Position numbers and translations under genes: made by a program. The notes below the pieces were generated by a model. That model was not told where the DNA came from. It ran no database searches and worked only from the letters and a program-made list of their open reading frames with translations. Positions 1 to 8,441 of a DNA stretch of 64,000 nt are shown here, piece after piece. Origin of the DNA: Aestuariivirga sp. Its GTDB lineage: Bacteria; Pseudomonadota; Alphaproteobacteria; Rhizobiales; Aestuariivirgaceae. Numbering within the stretch: position 1 is the stretch's first letter; the number at the start of each line of letters is the position of its first letter. Location: positions 1 to 64,000 of the forward strand of contig NZ_JADCDB010000019.1 of assembly GCF_020252395.1 (NCBI RefSeq). The letters are read 5' to 3'.

Positions 1-139
1 CTTAAATCCGCTCAGCCGCAACACCTGTGGAAATGTGGACAAGGCTCCGCCTTGCCCACAGTCCCACAGGAGAACAAAAGACAAGAAGCGGACATTTGAT
101 GTGCTACCAAAACCGGACAAGTTAATTAGCTATCGACAC
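1..139 (+). repeat. Left copy of a ~140-bp repeat with a long hairpin core
   Basis: This non-coding stretch has a second, inverted copy at 19600-19741. The 47-bp core at 24-70 matches the other copy at 44 of 47 positions and is itself an imperfect palindrome: CCTGTGG pairs with CCACAGG at the outside and CAAGGC pairs with GCCTTG at the tip. Similarity continues to a shared GCTATCG at 129-135. It could be an insertion-sequence end, a non-autonomous element or a dispersed intergenic repeat. No transposase lies next to it inside the window, and what lies to the left is unknown. Confidence 0.75.
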
Positions 140-190
140 CTCGCTTGCCGCGTTTCCGCCGAACATCATAACTCGGCGTGGGACGATTCC

Positions 191-250
191 CTTACGTAAG
201 AATCTACTTGATTGGAGATTAATGTATGCTAAGGTTGCTTCTTACGTAAA
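191..250. promoter_or_regulatory. Twin TTACGTAA palindromes upstream of the speD-like operon
   Basis: Two near-identical palindromes, CTTACGTAAG at 191-200 and CTTACGTAAA at 241-250, lie exactly 50 bp apart, about five helical turns. They sit 51-110 bp before the first gene of the operon. The spacing suggests a dimeric regulator bound on one face of the DNA. I see no convincing -35/-10 pair between them and no regulator gene next to the operon, so the binding protein is unknown. The rest of 140-300 shows no gene. Confidence 0.5.
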
Positions 251-300
251 GTAAATTTCTATCGGGAACTCCAACGGATCATTCCGACAAAGGCTACCCA

Positions 301-678
301 TTGCCTCCGAAGCGTGATCTGGAGGTCCCTCACTTTCTCGGCCGGCATGTCCTTGCGGAGTTCTGGGAGTGCAGCAACGTCGACAATCCCGCCACCGTCC
401 AGACTGCGATGGTCGCGGCCGCGAAGGTGGCGGGAGCGACTGTTCTGAACGCCAATCTCCACCACTTCGGCGAGGGAATGGGCGTTACCGGAGTGCTGAT
501 CCTGGCAGAGTCGCATATGAGCATCCATTCCTGGCCCGAGTACGGCTACGCCGCGATTGATGTCTTTGTCTGCGGCAAGGCCGACCCGCACAAGGCGATC
601 GATTCGTTGAGGCATGCTTTCAGCCCCAAGCGGGAGGTCATCACCGAACATACGCGCGGCGATCAGTTCCATGGATGA
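301..678 (+). CDS. speD: S-adenosylmethionine decarboxylase-like pyruvoyl enzyme (SpeD family)
   Basis: The 125-residue protein matches the short bacterial SpeD proenzyme, which cleaves itself to make a pyruvoyl cofactor and normally decarboxylates SAM to the aminopropyl donor for polyamines. The cleavage motif ESHMSIHSWPE is intact, with the pyruvoyl-forming Ser71, His76 and Cys91 all present. The TTG start follows an AAGG Shine-Dalgarno seven bases upstream. It is the first gene of a run of overlapping genes. No spermidine synthase is nearby, and some SpeD homologues are reported to decarboxylate arginine or ornithine instead, so the substrate here is open. Confidence 0.88.
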   Translation: MPPKRDLEVPHFLGRHVLAEFWECSNVDNPATVQTAMVAAAKVAGATVLNANLHHFGEGMGVTGVLILAESHMSIHSWPEYGYAAIDVFVCGKADPHKAIDSLRHAFSPKREVITEHTRGDQFHG

Positions 679-1807
679 AGTCGCGGGGAAGGCTATGCGC
701 ACTGTCTCGGTCCTCCGGGAACGTCGCAGCCGTGAAAGACGGGTCATCCTTCTTCCGGAGCATGTGGCTGAGTTCATTGCGCGCGGTTATCAGGTGCTGG
801 TCGAGACGGACGCAGGAACGCTCGCCGGGTTCGGGGATGCGGCTTACATGGCTGCTGGAGCCAGGATCGTGGATTGTGAAGAGGCCTGGTCGGGTTGCAG
901 CCTGGTCCTCAAATACAAGGCGCCGGGCCCGGAGGAGTACCGGTTCTTCAGGCCCGGACTCCATCTGGCGAGTTTCATGCATGCGGAGGGCAACGCTGCC
1001 TTGGTCGAAGCCATGCGGGCCAGCGGCATGAGCGCCTACGCGCTGGAGTTCTTCCGCACCGTTCGAGATGAATTCCCGGTGCCCGTTTCGGACAACGAGA
1101 TCTCGGGAAAGCTTGGCGTTCTTCTCGGTGCCTATCATCTGCAAGCCCACATGGGTGGAAGCGGCGTATTGCTGTCCGATGTTCCGGGTGCGCCGCGCCC
1201 GAAGGTGGTGGTGATCGGATACGGCAATGCGGGCGGTGCAGCGGCCCGGCTCGCCGCGGCGATGGGAGCCGACGTCACCGTGTTCGGCACACGCTGGGAA
1301 GGGCTGCGCCGCTTCATGGCCGGCATGCCGGCCAATGTCCGTTTCATGCTCAACGAGCCTGCTGCATTCGAGGCCGCAGTTCTCGAAGCGGACCTGGTCG
1401 TGGGCGCCATTCTGATCTCCACCTACGACACGCCGGAAATGCTCAGCGAGCACCTGGTGCGGCGCATGAAGCCCGGCTCCGTGATCGTCGACGTGACCTG
1501 TGGGTATGGCCGCGGTTACATGCCAAGCTTCGACCAGCTAACGACCTATGATGCGCCCTTCTATGAGCGGCACGGCGTGCTGCACTGCAAGATCGATGCA
1601 ATGCCGGCCTCGGTACCGCTGACAGCCGCACGCGCGACCAGCGCCAATGTCTGGCGGTATCTCTTTGGCCTTGCCCGCTCTGTGTGCGAAGGTGTGGACG
1701 ATCCCGTATCCCGCAATGGATGTGTCGTTTCGGGAGGCGCCGTCTTGCACCCTGAAGTCCTTCGGCATCTTGCCATGGAGCAAGCAGGCCTCGCCCATGC
1801 CTTATAG
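671..1807 (+). CDS. Alanine dehydrogenase / N5-carboxyethylornithine synthase-like NAD(P) oxidoreductase
   Basis: The ATG at 671 overlaps the end of the SpeD-like gene by 8 bp, giving 378 residues; a second ATG at 695 is possible. The N-terminal part carries ERRVILLPEH and a K-Y-K-A-P segment like the substrate lysine region of alanine dehydrogenase, then a conserved His in FMHAEG. A Rossmann nucleotide-binding motif GYGNAGGAAA follows at mid-protein. The family (AlaDH/PNT) includes alanine dehydrogenase and N5-(1-carboxyethyl)ornithine synthase, an opine-forming reductase. Next to a decarboxylase and two methyltransferases, reductive amination or opine formation is my inference; the substrate is unknown. 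Confidence 0.7.
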   Translation: MDEVAGKAMRTVSVLRERRSRERRVILLPEHVAEFIARGYQVLVETDAGTLAGFGDAAYMAAGARIVDCEEAWSGCSLVLKYKAPGPEEYRFFRPGLHLASFMHAEGNAALVEAMRASGMSAYALEFFRTVRDEFPVPVSDNEISGKLGVLLGAYHLQAHMGGSGVLLSDVPGAPRPKVVVIGYGNAGGAAARLAAAMGADVTVFGTRWEGLRRFMAGMPANVRFMLNEPAAFEAAVLEADLVVGAILISTYDTPEMLSEHLVRRMKPGSVIVDVTCGYGRGYMPSFDQLTTYDAPFYERHGVLHCKIDAMPASVPLTAARATSANVWRYLFGLARSVCEGVDDPVSRNGCVVSGGAVLHPEVLRHLAMEQAGLAHAL

Positions 1808-2588
1808 CCTGCGCGCATCAATCTATGAGCTTGAATACACTGAGACGCGAGATATGGTTTTCATCCGTTCTCTGATCGGGACCAGCCGGCCGAGGGTGCT
1901 GGAGATCCCGTGTGGTGCCGGCAGGTTGTCGCGCGGGATTGTGGACCTTGCCGGCTGCCTTACCGTCGTGGATCTCGAACCGGCGATGGCAAAAAAAGCT
2001 GCCGCTGCCGCGGTTTCCATACCCGGCGCTGGAGAAGTGACAGCAATTGCAGGCGACATGCGCACGCTCAGCCTGCCCGCAAGGTTCGAGTTCGCCATCA
2101 TTCCCCGCGAAGCACTGCAACTGCTTCCTCCCCCTGAAGGGGCATTGGCCCTCGCCGCGGTTGCGCGGCATGTGGCACCGGGTGGCACGATGCTGGTGGA
2201 TCTCTCATGCTTTCCCCGTATCCATCAGGAACCGCCCGAGCCTGACTATTACGATCCGTCCCGTGAGGACGGCACATGGCGCCTGGACTGGACGCGGGCA
2301 GCCGGGGATTCCGCGCGTCTTCACCGCTGGTCCGCGCAGATGCATGAGCCGGATGGATCCGCCATCTCATTCGAGTTCCGCTATGAACTCGACACCCCCT
2401 CTCTCAAGAAGGAGCGCTGGCTTTCGGGCATGACCCTCCACCGCTATTCTCGCAGGTGGATTGATGAACACGTCCCTCCGGGATGGCGGCTCGAGACGGT
2501 ATTCGGCGACTACCTCGGTGCGCCCTGGTCACCCGCTTCCTCCCGCATGGTCGCCGTGTTCCGGAGAACGGATGTTGGCTTTCACTAG
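1797..2588 (+). CDS. Class I SAM-dependent methyltransferase
   Basis: This is a 263-residue Rossmann-type methyltransferase. Motif I is VLEIPCGAGRLSRG at about residues 34-47, followed by the acidic loop end VVDLEP that binds the SAM ribose. The C-terminal half has the pattern typical of small-molecule methyltransferases. The ATG at 1797 overlaps the reductase gene by 11 bp; a longer frame runs upstream but lies within that gene. The protein resembles N-methyltransferases acting on amines or amino sugars, but the acceptor cannot be read from sequence. It probably modifies the product of the two preceding enzymes. Confidence 0.75.
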   Translation: MPYSLRASIYELEYTETRDMVFIRSLIGTSRPRVLEIPCGAGRLSRGIVDLAGCLTVVDLEPAMAKKAAAAAVSIPGAGEVTAIAGDMRTLSLPARFEFAIIPREALQLLPPPEGALALAAVARHVAPGGTMLVDLSCFPRIHQEPPEPDYYDPSREDGTWRLDWTRAAGDSARLHRWSAQMHEPDGSAISFEFRYELDTPSLKKERWLSGMTLHRYSRRWIDEHVPPGWRLETVFGDYLGAPWSPASSRMVAVFRRTDVGFH

Positions 2589-2597
2589 GACGAGAAC

Positions 2598-3836
2598 GTG
2601 ACAGCACAGAGCGGCCGGAGCGTCGAGGCGGTACTGTTGTTCACCGGTTTCATCGCCTCCACCTATGGGTTCGGGCTCTACCTGTTCCCGGCGATGGTCG
2701 AGGCGATCCGCAGCGACATTCCATTCTCATATGGTGTCATGGGCGTGATGTCTGGTGCCGTTCAGGCAGGCTTCATGGTCGCTGCATTGATGGCGGGATT
2801 CCTGACGGTCCGCCTCGGGGCGCTGCCGATGATTCTCGGCTCGATCGCAATTTGCGTTACCGGACTTGGCGCCCTTGCGGCCGCGCAGAGCGTGCTGATG
2901 ATCGCTATCCTGCTCACCCTTCTCGGCGGCTGTGCCGCTGCGATCTGGGTGCCAATGGTCGAAGTGTCGAAGGAAATCGTCCCGAAGCAGCACCAGGGCA
3001 AGGCTCTGGGCCTCATGTCTTCCGGCACGAGCTATGGCATTTTCGTCAATAGCTTCCTGCTCACGCTCCTGCTGCCTGCCTTCGGCTGGCGTTCGCTCTG
3101 GATTGCGACGTGCCTGATCGTCGGGGCCCTTGCGATTCTCGGCTTCCTGAGGCTGCGTCGCCTTGGGAAGCGTGAAGCCCCCTCTGATCTGCCGGCGGCC
3201 CCCGGACCGCGCACCTCCCTGGCGGCGCGCCTTGCAGCGCTGCCGAAGGGACTGACCGCCACCATCATCTTCATGATGTTCCTGAATGGCCTGTCCTGCA
3301 TGCCTTATCAGACCTATCTCTCGGCCTATCTGCAGGGCGAAGCGGGTTACACAGCCGACACCTCCGCCTATGTCTGGCGGTTCATTGGCATCGTGGGCAT
3401 GTTCAGCGGATTTGCCATCGGCGCCCTGGCAGACCGCATCACCGTCCGCTGGGGCATGTTTATCACATACCTGGTGCTTGCGGTGTCCTGCTGCCTCGTC
3501 GTGATTGCGAAGCAAGGCGCCGGCCAGCTGCCGGTCTATCTCGCCGCGGTGACGTTCGGCATTTCCTTCTACGCGATCTTCGGGCTGGTGCCTGCTTACA
3601 TCAGCCACATGTTCGGGCTCGGAAGTGCGGCGCTCGTCTTCGCGTTCGGAAACATCGCCCTGGGCTTTGGCGGCATCGTAGGCAACATGCTGGGCGGTGT
3701 GATGAAGGAGTCGACCGGCTCGTTCCAGCCGGTTTACCTCATGATGCTCGGTGCCGCCCTGCTTTCAGCCATCATCAGCTGGCTCATGCCGAGCGAAAGG
3801 ACGGAAAATGGCGCAATGCAGGCCGCCGATGTCTAG
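2598..3836 (+). CDS. MFS transporter
   Basis: This 412-residue integral membrane protein shows about twelve hydrophobic segments in two halves with a central basic and proline-rich loop near residues 195-215, typical of the major facilitator superfamily. It starts with GTG nine bases after the methyltransferase stop, preceded by AGGA. No drug-resistance signature stands out. In this operon it most likely moves the pathway product or substrate across the inner membrane, and export of a finished small molecule is the simpler reading. Its end overlaps the next gene by 29 bp, which supports one transcript. Confidence 0.8.
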   Translation: MTAQSGRSVEAVLLFTGFIASTYGFGLYLFPAMVEAIRSDIPFSYGVMGVMSGAVQAGFMVAALMAGFLTVRLGALPMILGSIAICVTGLGALAAAQSVLMIAILLTLLGGCAAAIWVPMVEVSKEIVPKQHQGKALGLMSSGTSYGIFVNSFLLTLLLPAFGWRSLWIATCLIVGALAILGFLRLRRLGKREAPSDLPAAPGPRTSLAARLAALPKGLTATIIFMMFLNGLSCMPYQTYLSAYLQGEAGYTADTSAYVWRFIGIVGMFSGFAIGALADRITVRWGMFITYLVLAVSCCLVVIAKQGAGQLPVYLAAVTFGISFYAIFGLVPAYISHMFGLGSAALVFAFGNIALGFGGIVGNMLGGVMKESTGSFQPVYLMMLGAALLSAIISWLMPSERTENGAMQAADV

Positions 3837-4632
3837 ACCGGTCACCGATGCCATCGGCGGATGGCTGCGTGAGGCGGATGGCGATTTGCGCCGGGACCAC
3901 CGCCTGCTGGAGCAGATCGCCCCATCCGAACTCAGTGCCACGCACCTTGCCTATTTCGAGGATTATCGACAGCGCTATTTCAATGATCGCCTCATTCCCG
4001 GCCAGGGCGTTGAGGAGATCCAGTCGATGCTGCTCCAGCATGGCGGCAGTCCACGGAACTGGGCCGATCTCGGAGCAGGTGTCACGACGCTTTACTGGTC
4101 GATCGGCGTGTCTCCGACGGGTTCGATCTGCGCCTGCGACCTCGTGCCTGAAGCGCTGCATGTGCTGGCCGGCTTCAAGGAAAGCGCCGAGCTTCCGCCG
4201 TGCTATGGCGAGACTCTGGGCTTGCTAGGGAAAACGCCGGCCGATATCGAAGCGGTGCGGCGGCTGAGCTGGAGCTATCATGTCATGGACTGCCTCGCCC
4301 CTTGGACCATTCCGGGCAGGGAAGCAGGTTTCGATCTTGTCACTGCGGTGGGGTGTTTCGGGCTGGCGGCGGATGCTGGCGCCTATCGCGTTGCATTCCA
4401 GGCTGCCTGTGATGCTCTCGCTCCCGCGGGGCGCCTGGCTGGGGCGGACTGGATCAGAAGTGCGCGCTTCATCGACATGGAAGGACATGACAATCGCTAC
4501 CTGTCTGCCAGCCTTGCGTCCCACTGCGCCCGCGAAGCAGGTCTGACGCCGCTGAGGGTCCAGGAGGTCACCATTTCAGACGATCCCTACTATGATGCTG
4601 TCATCGTCTGGGCCTTCGGCTCAAGTGGTTGA
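3808..4632 (+). CDS. NNMT/PNMT-like SAM-dependent methyltransferase
   Basis: The chosen ATG has an AAAGGA Shine-Dalgarno just upstream and overlaps the MFS gene by 29 bp, giving 274 residues; a second ATG at 3829 is possible. Motif I is WADLGAGVTTLYW near residues 87-99, followed by ACDLVPE, and a later FDLVTAVGCFGLAADAG segment resembles the region before motif IV in the nicotinamide/phenylethanolamine N-methyltransferase group. This hints at an amine acceptor. Whether it adds successive methyl groups or shares the work with the earlier methyltransferase is not visible. Confidence 0.65.
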   Translation: MAQCRPPMSRPVTDAIGGWLREADGDLRRDHRLLEQIAPSELSATHLAYFEDYRQRYFNDRLIPGQGVEEIQSMLLQHGGSPRNWADLGAGVTTLYWSIGVSPTGSICACDLVPEALHVLAGFKESAELPPCYGETLGLLGKTPADIEAVRRLSWSYHVMDCLAPWTIPGREAGFDLVTAVGCFGLAADAGAYRVAFQAACDALAPAGRLAGADWIRSARFIDMEGHDNRYLSASLASHCAREAGLTPLRVQEVTISDDPYYDAVIVWAFGSSG

Positions 4633-5872
4633 CAGCTCCGCCGTTCCTGAGAATTGGGCCGGCCTCCCGCCGCCCAACGGGAATGTGGCGGACGATGAGC
4701 TGCTGGTGCTCATTGAGCAAGGTGCGGACAGGATTCTTGCCGAAACGGGCGTCCGCTTCGAGGGTGACCCTGAAACACTGGACATGTGGCGGCAGCACGG
4801 TGCCCGCGTGGTGGAGGACCGGGTGTACCTAGATGGCGAAGCGCTGCGCGCCATCATCCGCAGCAGCGCTCCTCCCCGCGTAACCCTGCGCGGCCGGAAC
4901 CCGCAGCGTGACGTGACCATCGGCGATGGCGAGCGGCCCGTGTTCGCCCCGGTCTATGGTCCGCCGAACGTTCTCCTCCGCGACGGCCAGCGCCAGCCCG
5001 GCAGCCTGGCGCACTACACCGAGCTCGTCCGTCTGGCGCATGAAGCGTCAGCGCTGACCTGCACCGGGCACATGCTATGCGTGATGAATGACGTGCCCGA
5101 GGCGGCGCGGCCCCTGGAAATGGCCTGGGCCCACCTCGCGCATTCGGACAAGCCCTTCATGGGCACCGTCGCCTCGCCAACGGCAGCCCGGGATGTCATC
5201 TCGCTGGTGAGCAAGGCGGTAGGGCGGGCGGCACAGGCAGGTTCGTGCAATCTGCTGCATCTCATCAACTCCACGCCACCCCTCACCTTCAAGGAAAACC
5301 CGCTGAAGTGCCTGCGGACCATCGCCCGCTGTGGCGAGGGCGCCATGGTGACGTCCTACATGATGATGGGGGCGACCTCGCCGGTGACAGTGTCAGGCGC
5401 CCTCATGCAGGGCTACGCGGAGGTGATGGCGGGGCTTGCGCTTGCGCAGCTCTGGTCGCCCGGTGCGCCTGTGGTGATGGGGATATATGCACTGCCGTTC
5501 TCGATGCGAAGCATGTTGCCCGTTTTCGGCGATCCGGTTGCGCACATGGTACAGATGTTCTCTGTCAGGCTGGCGAGAAGGCTCGGGGTTCCGGCGCGCG
5601 GAGACGGCGGGGTGACGTCCGCAAAGGTCGATGATGGCCAGGCCGGCTATGAAGGCGCCAGCGCGAACGCGGCAGCCATCTTGTCTGGCGCCGATTTCGT
5701 CCTGCACAGTGCGGGCTGGCTGGAACTGGGACGATGCACGTCCTTCAGCAAGTTCGAGCGCGACGCAGCGATGATCGGGGCGATGCTCGGCCTGGGAGCC
5801 GCCGTCCAGGCCTCTCCACTCATGCTCGATCCCGCATTGCAACGCGAGTTCCAGGCCCTGCTGCCGCCGTAG
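4592..5872 (+). CDS. Trimethylamine methyltransferase (MttB)-family protein, non-pyrrolysine type
   Basis: This is a 426-residue member of the MttB family, whose members move a methyl group from quaternary or tertiary amines to a corrinoid protein. The reading frame contains no in-frame amber codon, so it belongs to the pyrrolysine-lacking branch, which acts on compounds such as glycine betaine or carnitine. It is somewhat shorter than the usual 450-500 residues. It overlaps the previous methyltransferase by 41 bp from the ATG used here; GTG at 4625 is an alternative. No corrinoid protein, reactivase or MtbA-like partner is in the window, so a demethylase role is unproven. Confidence 0.68.
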   Translation: MMLSSSGPSAQVVDSSAVPENWAGLPPPNGNVADDELLVLIEQGADRILAETGVRFEGDPETLDMWRQHGARVVEDRVYLDGEALRAIIRSSAPPRVTLRGRNPQRDVTIGDGERPVFAPVYGPPNVLLRDGQRQPGSLAHYTELVRLAHEASALTCTGHMLCVMNDVPEAARPLEMAWAHLAHSDKPFMGTVASPTAARDVISLVSKAVGRAAQAGSCNLLHLINSTPPLTFKENPLKCLRTIARCGEGAMVTSYMMMGATSPVTVSGALMQGYAEVMAGLALAQLWSPGAPVVMGIYALPFSMRSMLPVFGDPVAHMVQMFSVRLARRLGVPARGDGGVTSAKVDDGQAGYEGASANAAAILSGADFVLHSAGWLELGRCTSFSKFERDAAMIGAMLGLGAAVQASPLMLDPALQREFQALLPP

Positions 5873-5920
5873 CGTGTGCCAAGGCTGAGAGGGCGTCTCG
5901 GACGGCATTGCCGCCGCCAA

Positions 5921-5932
5921 CTAATATGTTAG
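5921..5932. promoter_or_regulatory. Possible operator or promoter element before the ABC importer
   Basis: The 117-bp gap before the binding-protein gene contains CTAATATGTTAG, an inverted repeat with four-base arms, followed directly by GCATGCAGGCATG. It lies about 60 bp before the start codon. It may be an operator or the AT-rich part of a promoter. The evidence is only the symmetry and position. Confidence 0.25.
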
Positions 5933-5989
5933 CATGCAGGCATGAGCCCCATCAGGGAGGCTCGAGAAACGTCCTGGGAGGACCCCCAC

Positions 5990-7000
5990 ATGCTCAAGAA
6001 GACACTCGCCTGCACTATCGCCATTGCCGCCCTGATGGCGGCCGGGCCGGCCATGGCCGATACCAAGGACAAGAAGATCGCGCTGTCCAACAACTACGCC
6101 GGCAATTCCTGGCGTCAGGCCATGCTGAAGAGCTGGGACAAGGTGACCAAGCAGGCGGTGGCCGACGGCGTCGTCGCCGCCGCCGACCCCTTCACCACCT
6201 CCGAGAACCAGGTGACGGAACAGGCTGCCCAGATCCAGAACCTGATCCTGCAGGGCTATAACGCCATCGTCGTCAATGCCGCCTCGCCGGATGCGCTGAA
6301 CGGCGTCATCAAGCAGGCTTGCGACGCAGGCATTGTGGTCGTCTCCTTCGACGGCATCGTGACCGAGCCCTGCGCCTGGCGGATCGCCGTCGATTTCGAG
6401 AAGATGGGCGCTTCGGAAGTCGAATATCTCGCCAAGAAGATGCCGGAAGGCGGCAACCTGCTCGAAATCCGCGGCCTCGCGGGCGTCTTCGTGGATGATG
6501 CCATCTCCAAGGGCATCAACGAGGAGGTGAAGAAGAACCCGCAGTTCAAGATCGTCGGCTCCGTCCATGGCGACTGGGCGCAGGAAGTGGCGCAGAAGGC
6601 CGTGGCCGGCATCCTGCCCTCGCTGCCCGAGATCAAGGCCGTGGTGACGCAGGGTGGTGACGGCTATGGCGCCGCCCAGGCCTTCGCTGCCGCCGGGCGC
6701 CCCACTCCCACCATCATCATGGGCAACCGCCAGGACGAGCTGCAGTGGTGGAAGGAGCAGAAGGACAAGAACGGCTATGAGACCATGTCCGTCTCGATCG
6801 CGCCGGGCGTCTCCACCCTCGCCTTCTGGGTGGCCCAGCAAATCCTCGATGGCAAGGATGTGCCGAAGGACCTGACCGTGCCCTTCCTGCGCATCGACCA
6901 GGACACGCTGGAACAGAACCTCGCCACCACCGAGAAGGGCGGCGTTGCCAATGTGGAATACAGCCAGGCCGACGCCCAGAAGGTGATCGCGGGCAAGTAA
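5990..7000 (+). CDS. Periplasmic sugar-binding protein of a ribose-type ABC importer
   Basis: The 336-residue protein begins with a classical signal peptide ([19 protein letters not shown], cleaved after AMA) and a mature part of the periplasmic binding protein/LacI type, with segments such as [14 protein letters not shown] and DGYGAAQAF typical of this fold. The ATG at 5990 follows a strong GGGAGG site; a frame open from 5942 lacks one. It would capture a sugar or sugar-like ligand and hand it to the two permeases downstream. The ligand is not predictable. It leads a four-gene operon. Confidence 0.85.
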   Translation: MLKKTLACTIAIAALMAAGPAMADTKDKKIALSNNYAGNSWRQAMLKSWDKVTKQAVADGVVAAADPFTTSENQVTEQAAQIQNLILQGYNAIVVNAASPDALNGVIKQACDAGIVVVSFDGIVTEPCAWRIAVDFEKMGASEVEYLAKKMPEGGNLLEIRGLAGVFVDDAISKGINEEVKKNPQFKIVGSVHGDWAQEVAQKAVAGILPSLPEIKAVVTQGGDGYGAAQAFAAAGRPTPTIIMGNRQDELQWWKEQKDKNGYETMSVSIAPGVSTLAFWVAQQILDGKDVPKDLTVPFLRIDQDTLEQNLATTEKGGVANVEYSQADAQKVIAGK

Positions 7001-7004
7001 GGAC

Positions 7005-8441
7005 TTGGCCTCCGAAGCCATCAGACTGGACGGCGTCGAAAAATCCTTCGGCGCCGTCCGTGCATTGGCGGGCGTAGACCTGACGGTTGCCGCCGGCGAA
7101 TGCCTTGGGCTTGTCGGCCATAATGGGGCAGGCAAGTCCACCCTCATGCATGTGCTAAGCGGCAACCTCACACCCTCGGCCGGAACGCTCGCCATCGCCG
7201 GCAAGCCCTATGACCGCCAGTGGACGGCCGCTGCCGCGCAGGCGGAAGGCGTACGCTGCGTGTTCCAGGAACTCTCCCTCTGCCCCAACCTGACGGTGGC
7301 GGAGAATGTGCGCATCGTGCACCGGCCGCTGAAAGGATTGGGCTGGAAGGGCCGCGCCCGCGCGCTGATCCGCCAGAAGCTCGACGAGATCTTTCCCAAC
7401 CACGGCATATCGCCTGATGACGAGATTGCCGACCTCGCCATCGGCCAGCGCCAGATGGCGGAGATCGCCCGCGCTTTCACGGTGACGGACGGGAAGCTGC
7501 GTCTCGTTATCCTTGACGAGCCCACTTCATCGCTCGATGCGGTCAGCGCGCAGCAGCTCCTCGCCTATGTGAAAAGGGAGACGGCGCGCGGCGCCGCGGT
7601 CATCCTGATCTCGCATCTCCTCGGCGAAATCCTGTCGACTGCCGACCGCATCGTGGTGATGAAGGATGGGAAGACCGTGGCGGACCGCAAGGCTTCCGGC
7701 TTCACCCGCAACTCGCTGGTTGCCGCCATGGGCTCTGAAGCGCGCGAGCACAAGCGCGGCGCTGCGCGAATGGCGGGCGCGGAGGTGATGGTCAGTGCCC
7801 AGCCGCGCAGCGGCGGCACCGCGGCACTGGAGGCGCGCAAAGGCGAGATCGTCGGCCTCACCGGACTCGCGGGCCATGGCCAGACGCGCATGCTGCTGCA
7901 GATCTATGAGCACCGCCAGGCGTCGATGAAGGGCGCGCTCGCCTTCATCGCCGGCGACAGGCAGTCGGACGGCGTGTTCAATCTCTGGTCCATCGGCCGC
8001 AACATCACCACGCGCTCGCTGGCGGCACTCCGCAAGGGCGGCTTGATCGACCTGGCGGCCGAGGCAAGGCTCGCCGGGGAATGGAAGCAGCGGATGGCCA
8101 TCCGCACGCCGGACGTCAACAATAACATCCTCACCCTGTCGGGCGGAAACCAGCAGAAGGCGCTATTCGCCCGCGCACTCGCCTCTGACGCCGCGATCAT
8201 CCTGATGGACGACCCGATGCGTGGCGTCGACATCGGCACCAAGCAGGAGGTCTATGCGATGATCCGGGCGGAGGCCGAAAAGGGACGCACTTTCGTCTGG
8301 TACACGACCGAAATCGAGGAGCTGACTCACTGCGACCGCGCCTACGTGTTCCGCGACGGCGCAATCGCCGCCTCGCTGGGGGTCGATGAACTCACCGAAG
8401 AAAAGATGCTGCAAGCGAGTTTTGCGGAGCACACGGCATGA
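7005..8441 (+). CDS. Sugar ABC importer ATPase with two nucleotide-binding domains
   Basis: At 478 residues this is the fused double ATPase of the RbsA/XylG/MglA type. The first half has Walker [10 protein letters not shown] at residues 38-46 and Walker [10 protein letters not shown]; the second half has the signature LSGGNQQKA and [11 protein letters not shown]. The first-half signature (IGQRQMAEI) and the second-half Walker A (GLAGHGQTR) are degenerate, as is common in this group. It starts with TTG four bases after the binding-protein gene and overlaps the next gene by 4 bp. It powers import through the two following permeases. Confidence 0.88.
   Translation: MASEAIRLDGVEKSFGAVRALAGVDLTVAAGECLGLVGHNGAGKSTLMHVLSGNLTPSAGTLAIAGKPYDRQWTAAAAQAEGVRCVFQELSLCPNLTVAENVRIVHRPLKGLGWKGRARALIRQKLDEIFPNHGISPDDEIADLAIGQRQMAEIARAFTVTDGKLRLVILDEPTSSLDAVSAQQLLAYVKRETARGAAVILISHLLGEILSTADRIVVMKDGKTVADRKASGFTRNSLVAAMGSEAREHKRGAARMAGAEVMVSAQPRSGGTAALEARKGEIVGLTGLAGHGQTRMLLQIYEHRQASMKGALAFIAGDRQSDGVFNLWSIGRNITTRSLAALRKGGLIDLAAEARLAGEWKQRMAIRTPDVNNNILTLSGGNQQKALFARALASDAAIILMDDPMRGVDIGTKQEVYAMIRAEAEKGRTFVWYTTEIEELTHCDRAYVFRDGAIAASLGVDELTEEKMLQASFAEHTA

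Noticed and set aside
24-70. Hairpin repeat as part of a CRISPR array
   Set aside because: Only one copy is present per site, with no regular spacers and no cas genes.
4592-5872. Possible pyrrolysine-encoding amber codon in the MttB-family gene
   Set aside because: The frame is open throughout, so no amber readthrough is needed, and no pyl genes were seen.
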